Shown piece by piece: positions 41,496 to 43,586 of a stretch of DNA of 43,586 nucleotides. How positions within the stretch are numbered: position 1 is the stretch's first letter; each line of letters begins with the position of its first letter. The position numbers and the translations under genes were made by a program. The notes beneath the pieces were generated by a model that was not told the DNA's origin, searched no databases, and saw nothing but the letters and a program-made list of their open reading frames with translations. The stretch is from Ruegeria sp. (lineage in GTDB: Bacteria > Pseudomonadota > Alphaproteobacteria > Rhodobacterales > Rhodobacteraceae). The stretch is taken from contig NZ_JALCBM010000036.1 in NCBI RefSeq assembly GCF_028066395.1, forward strand, positions 1 through 43,586, in the 5' to 3' direction.

Positions 41496-42653
41496 ATGTC
41501 TCTGTTCACCAGCACTGCCGCTTGGGTCACCGACGAACACCGGATGTTTGCCGATATGGCGGGTCGGTTTCTGGATGACGCGCTTGTACCCAACACCGAG
41601 ACTTGGGTCGAAAACGGTGCCGTGGATCGCGATTTCTGGCGGCAAGCCGGAGAAACCGGGCTGATGGCGGGTTCGATTGCCGAGGAATATGGCGGTGTCG
41701 GCGGCGGCATGGGTTTTGATGCGGTGACTTTGTACGAACAAAGCGCGCGGGGGGATGCCGGCTGGGGATACGGCATTCAGTCCATCGCAACCCATTACAT
41801 CACCGCCTATGGCAGCGACGAGCAAAAGAGAAAATGGCTGCCCAAACTGGCCTCGGGCGAGATGATCGGCGCGCTGGCGATGACCGAACCGGGCACCGGC
41901 TCTGACGTGCAGGCGGTGAAGACAGTGGCCGAGCAGGATGGGAACTCCTACCGGATCAACGGGTCGAAGATTTTCATCACCAACGGCCAGTCCGCCGATC
42001 TGGTGATCGTGGCGGCCAAGACCGACAAATCCTTGGGCGCAAAGGGTGTGTCCCTGATCGTAGTTGAAACTGAGGGGGCCGAGGGGTTTCGCCGGGGGCG
42101 CAACCTCAAGAAGCTGGGGATGAAGGGCAACGATACGGCCGAGCTGTTCTTTGAGGACGTGAAAGTGCCGATGACCAACCTTCTGGGCCCGGAAGAGGGG
42201 CAGGGGTTCTATCAGTTGATGAAGCAACTGCCGTGGGAGCGTCTGACCATCGGCATCATGGCGCTGGGCGCGATCGACTTTGCCATCGCCGAGACGGTGA
42301 AATACGTGCAGGAGCGTAAGGCTTTTGGTCAGCGGGTGATGGATTTTCAGAACACCCGGTTCAAGCTTGCCGAATGCAAGACCAAGGCCGAAGTGCTGCG
42401 CAGTTTCGTCAATGACTGCATCGCCAAGCTTGAGGTGGGTGAATTGGATGCGGCCACCGCCTCGATGGTGAAATACTGGGGCTCCGAGGTGCAGAACGAG
42501 GTCATGCATGAATGCCTGCAACTGTTTGGTGGCTATGGCTACATGATGGAATACCCGATTGCGCGCCTTTACGCGGATGCGCGCGTGCAGATGATCTATG
42601 GCGGCACCAATGAGGTGATGAAGGAACTGATCGCCCGTTCACTGGACGTCTGA
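41496..42653 (+). CDS. Acyl-CoA dehydrogenase
   Basis: 385 residues, full length. Signatures are GALAMTEPGTGSDV (FAD/substrate), FITNGQSADLVIV, KLGMKGNDTAELFFEDVKVP, RKAFGQRVMDFQNTRFKLAE, and CLQLFGGYGYMMEYPIARLYADARV followed by IYGGTNEVMKELIAR, with catalytic Glu in YGGTNE-type position. It dehydrogenates acyl-CoA to enoyl-CoA, with electrons to ETF. The start at 41496 follows GAGG; a TTG 15 bases upstream is open but unlikely. Chain-length preference (medium/long vs isovaleryl type) cannot be told here. Confidence 0.95.
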   Translation: MSLFTSTAAWVTDEHRMFADMAGRFLDDALVPNTETWVENGAVDRDFWRQAGETGLMAGSIAEEYGGVGGGMGFDAVTLYEQSARGDAGWGYGIQSIATHYITAYGSDEQKRKWLPKLASGEMIGALAMTEPGTGSDVQAVKTVAEQDGNSYRINGSKIFITNGQSADLVIVAAKTDKSLGAKGVSLIVVETEGAEGFRRGRNLKKLGMKGNDTAELFFEDVKVPMTNLLGPEEGQGFYQLMKQLPWERLTIGIMALGAIDFAIAETVKYVQERKAFGQRVMDFQNTRFKLAECKTKAEVLRSFVNDCIAKLEVGELDAATASMVKYWGSEVQNEVMHECLQLFGGYGYMMEYPIARLYADARVQMIYGGTNEVMKELIARSLDV

Positions 42654-42707
42654 ACCAAAGCGCTCCCGCCCGTCGTCGACATTCCTGTCGGAACGTCTCC
42701 TCCCGTT

Positions 42708-42748
42708 GGGCCAGGCTCACGCGGGCGCAGCCCGCGTGAGCCTGGCCC
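42708..42748. repeat. 19-bp perfect inverted repeat
   Basis: GGGCCAGGCTCACGCGGGC and its exact reverse complement with a three-base loop (GCA). It lies 55 bases after the acyl-CoA dehydrogenase stop. There is no T-run. It can form a very stable hairpin, so it is probably a transcript end or a REP-type element unrelated to the other repeat family. Confidence 0.75.
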
Positions 42749-42868
42749 CCCTGCCGTCCGCAGGACGCAAGGCCGAAGGCCGCGCAGCCCTTTTCCGTCA
42801 ACTGGTTGTCGCATGTCATCTTTGCGGGCATTCTGAACGCGTCTTCGTACCATTTTGAAGGGTCTGAT

Positions 42869-43586
42869 ATGGTAGCCAGTAACAAGGATCGTATCCGCGC
42901 CTTGCTCAAGAGCATCGAGACCGGTGATCCCGGCCCGATCGCGGTCGTCAACGAAGCCAGGTATATCCAGCACAACCCGCAAACCCATGAAGGCAGTGAG
43001 GGGTTGGCCGTGCTGTTCAAACGCCTTTCCGAGACGTCGCCTCGGGTGAACATTGTGCGGGCGTTCGAAGATGGTGATTTTGTCTTTGCGCATACTGAAT
43101 ACGATTTCTCGCGGCGCAATATCGGGTTTGAGGTGTTTCGTTTCGAAGACGGGCGGGCGGTTGAGCATTGGGACAATATCCAGAAACGCCTTGGTCCGAA
43201 CCGGTCGGGGCACAGCATGGTGGATGGTGTGACCGAGGTCAGCGATCCGGGACGGACCGAGGAGAACCGCGCCTTTGTGCGTGCTTTTGTCGAAGGCGCC
43301 CTGATTGGCGGCGACGTGGCCCGTATCGACTTTGATATCGGCGCGGTTCATTTCGTTGAACACAATCCTCGGCTTGGCGACGATCTGGGGGATTTAAAAC
43401 AATCTCTAATGGCGCAGCATGGGGAGGAGCGGGGTGTTGACTATCAGCATCTGCATCGCGTTCTCGCCGAAGGGGATTTCGTCTTGACCGTGTGCGAAGG
43501 CCGGTTCGACGGCGCTCACAGCGCGTTTTACGATCTGTTTCGCGTGGCAAATGGCCGGATTGTCGAACATTGGGACACGGTCGAGA
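42869..43586 (+). CDS. Tandem SnoaL/NTF2-like protein, 3' end beyond window
   Basis: At least 239 codons, open to the window end. Two copies of a SnoaL-like (NTF2-fold) unit are seen. The first ends FRFEDGRAVEHWDNIQ (about residue 100), the second FRVANGRIVEHWDTVE (about 239). Each starts its core with a QHNP/EHNP motif typical of the subgroup that acts on small hydrophobic or polyketide-like substrates, or of unknown role in bacteria. AAGGG precedes the ATG. The tandem duplication is unusual against the common single-domain proteins. Function is not assigned; whether more repeats follow is unknown. Confidence 0.82.
   Translation, partial: MVASNKDRIRALLKSIETGDPGPIAVVNEARYIQHNPQTHEGSEGLAVLFKRLSETSPRVNIVRAFEDGDFVFAHTEYDFSRRNIGFEVFRFEDGRAVEHWDNIQKRLGPNRSGHSMVDGVTEVSDPGRTEENRAFVRAFVEGALIGGDVARIDFDIGAVHFVEHNPRLGDDLGDLKQSLMAQHGEERGVDYQHLHRVLAEGDFVLTVCEGRFDGAHSAFYDLFRVANGRIVEHWDTVE

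Noticed and set aside
1-43586. CRISPR arrays, tRNA or rRNA genes, transposases, integrases
   Set aside because: I looked for regular spaced repeats, cloverleaf arms and transposase/recombinase motifs and saw none; a tRNAscan or ISfinder run would be decisive.

Overview
The window looks like chromosomal DNA of a marine alphaproteobacterium of the Roseobacter group (Rhodobacteraceae). The evidence is high GC, and the protein families present: a ScfR-type regulator, GapR/DUF2312, an NDUFA12-type complex I protein, many methylamine/betaine-type enzymes, and a GC-rich hairpin repeat found twice. Assignments come from reading the translated sequence and recalling families; no database search was run.

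Layout. (1) 1-4150: end of lepA, then an accessory block. A visibly AT-rich two-gene operon encodes a ParA-like ATPase and a SIR2-like protein. It is followed by a small secreted protein, about 1 kb without a convincing gene but rich in hairpins (including two multi-branched RNA-like folds), and an entericidin-like lipoprotein. (2) 4149-11200: housekeeping genes: a BigR/SqrR-like sulfur-sensing repressor, clpP-clpX, a RidA-family protein, NDUFA12-mlaD-DUF2155, aat, accC-accB. (3) 11300-20500: regulation and signalling: PAS-LuxR regulator, ScfR-like regulator, a three-gene unit (receiver-only response regulator, small membrane protein, sodium/solute-symporter histidine kinase), an isolated FliM-like protein, a sulfur transferase plus persulfide-dioxygenase-like metallohydrolase operon, small conserved proteins and gapR.

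(4) 20500-31800: a catabolic cluster with a dimethylglycine/sarcosine-dehydrogenase-like protein, LysR and GlxA/GbdR-like regulators, a Rieske oxygenase, choline sulfatase, two SDRs, a 3-hydroxyacyl-CoA-dehydrogenase-like protein and acetate kinase. Together they suggest breakdown of a sulfated or quaternary ammonium osmolyte (choline-O-sulfate, betaine or carnitine type). The exact substrate is not settled by the sequence, and no transporter or Rieske reductase is present. (5) 31900-43586: gph, a hemP pair, a three-domain fusion (kinase + M23 + class III aminotransferase), a 3-hydroxyisobutyrate-dehydrogenase-like enzyme, cueR-copA with a CueR-type promoter, a flavin/pyridoxamine-oxidase-like protein, an acyl-CoA dehydrogenase, and a tandem SnoaL/NTF2-like protein cut by the window end.

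The best candidates for something undescribed are the ParA-SIR2 operon (possible defence or NAD-depleting module), the structured noncoding block beside it, the kinase-M23-aminotransferase fusion, and the osmolyte cluster.
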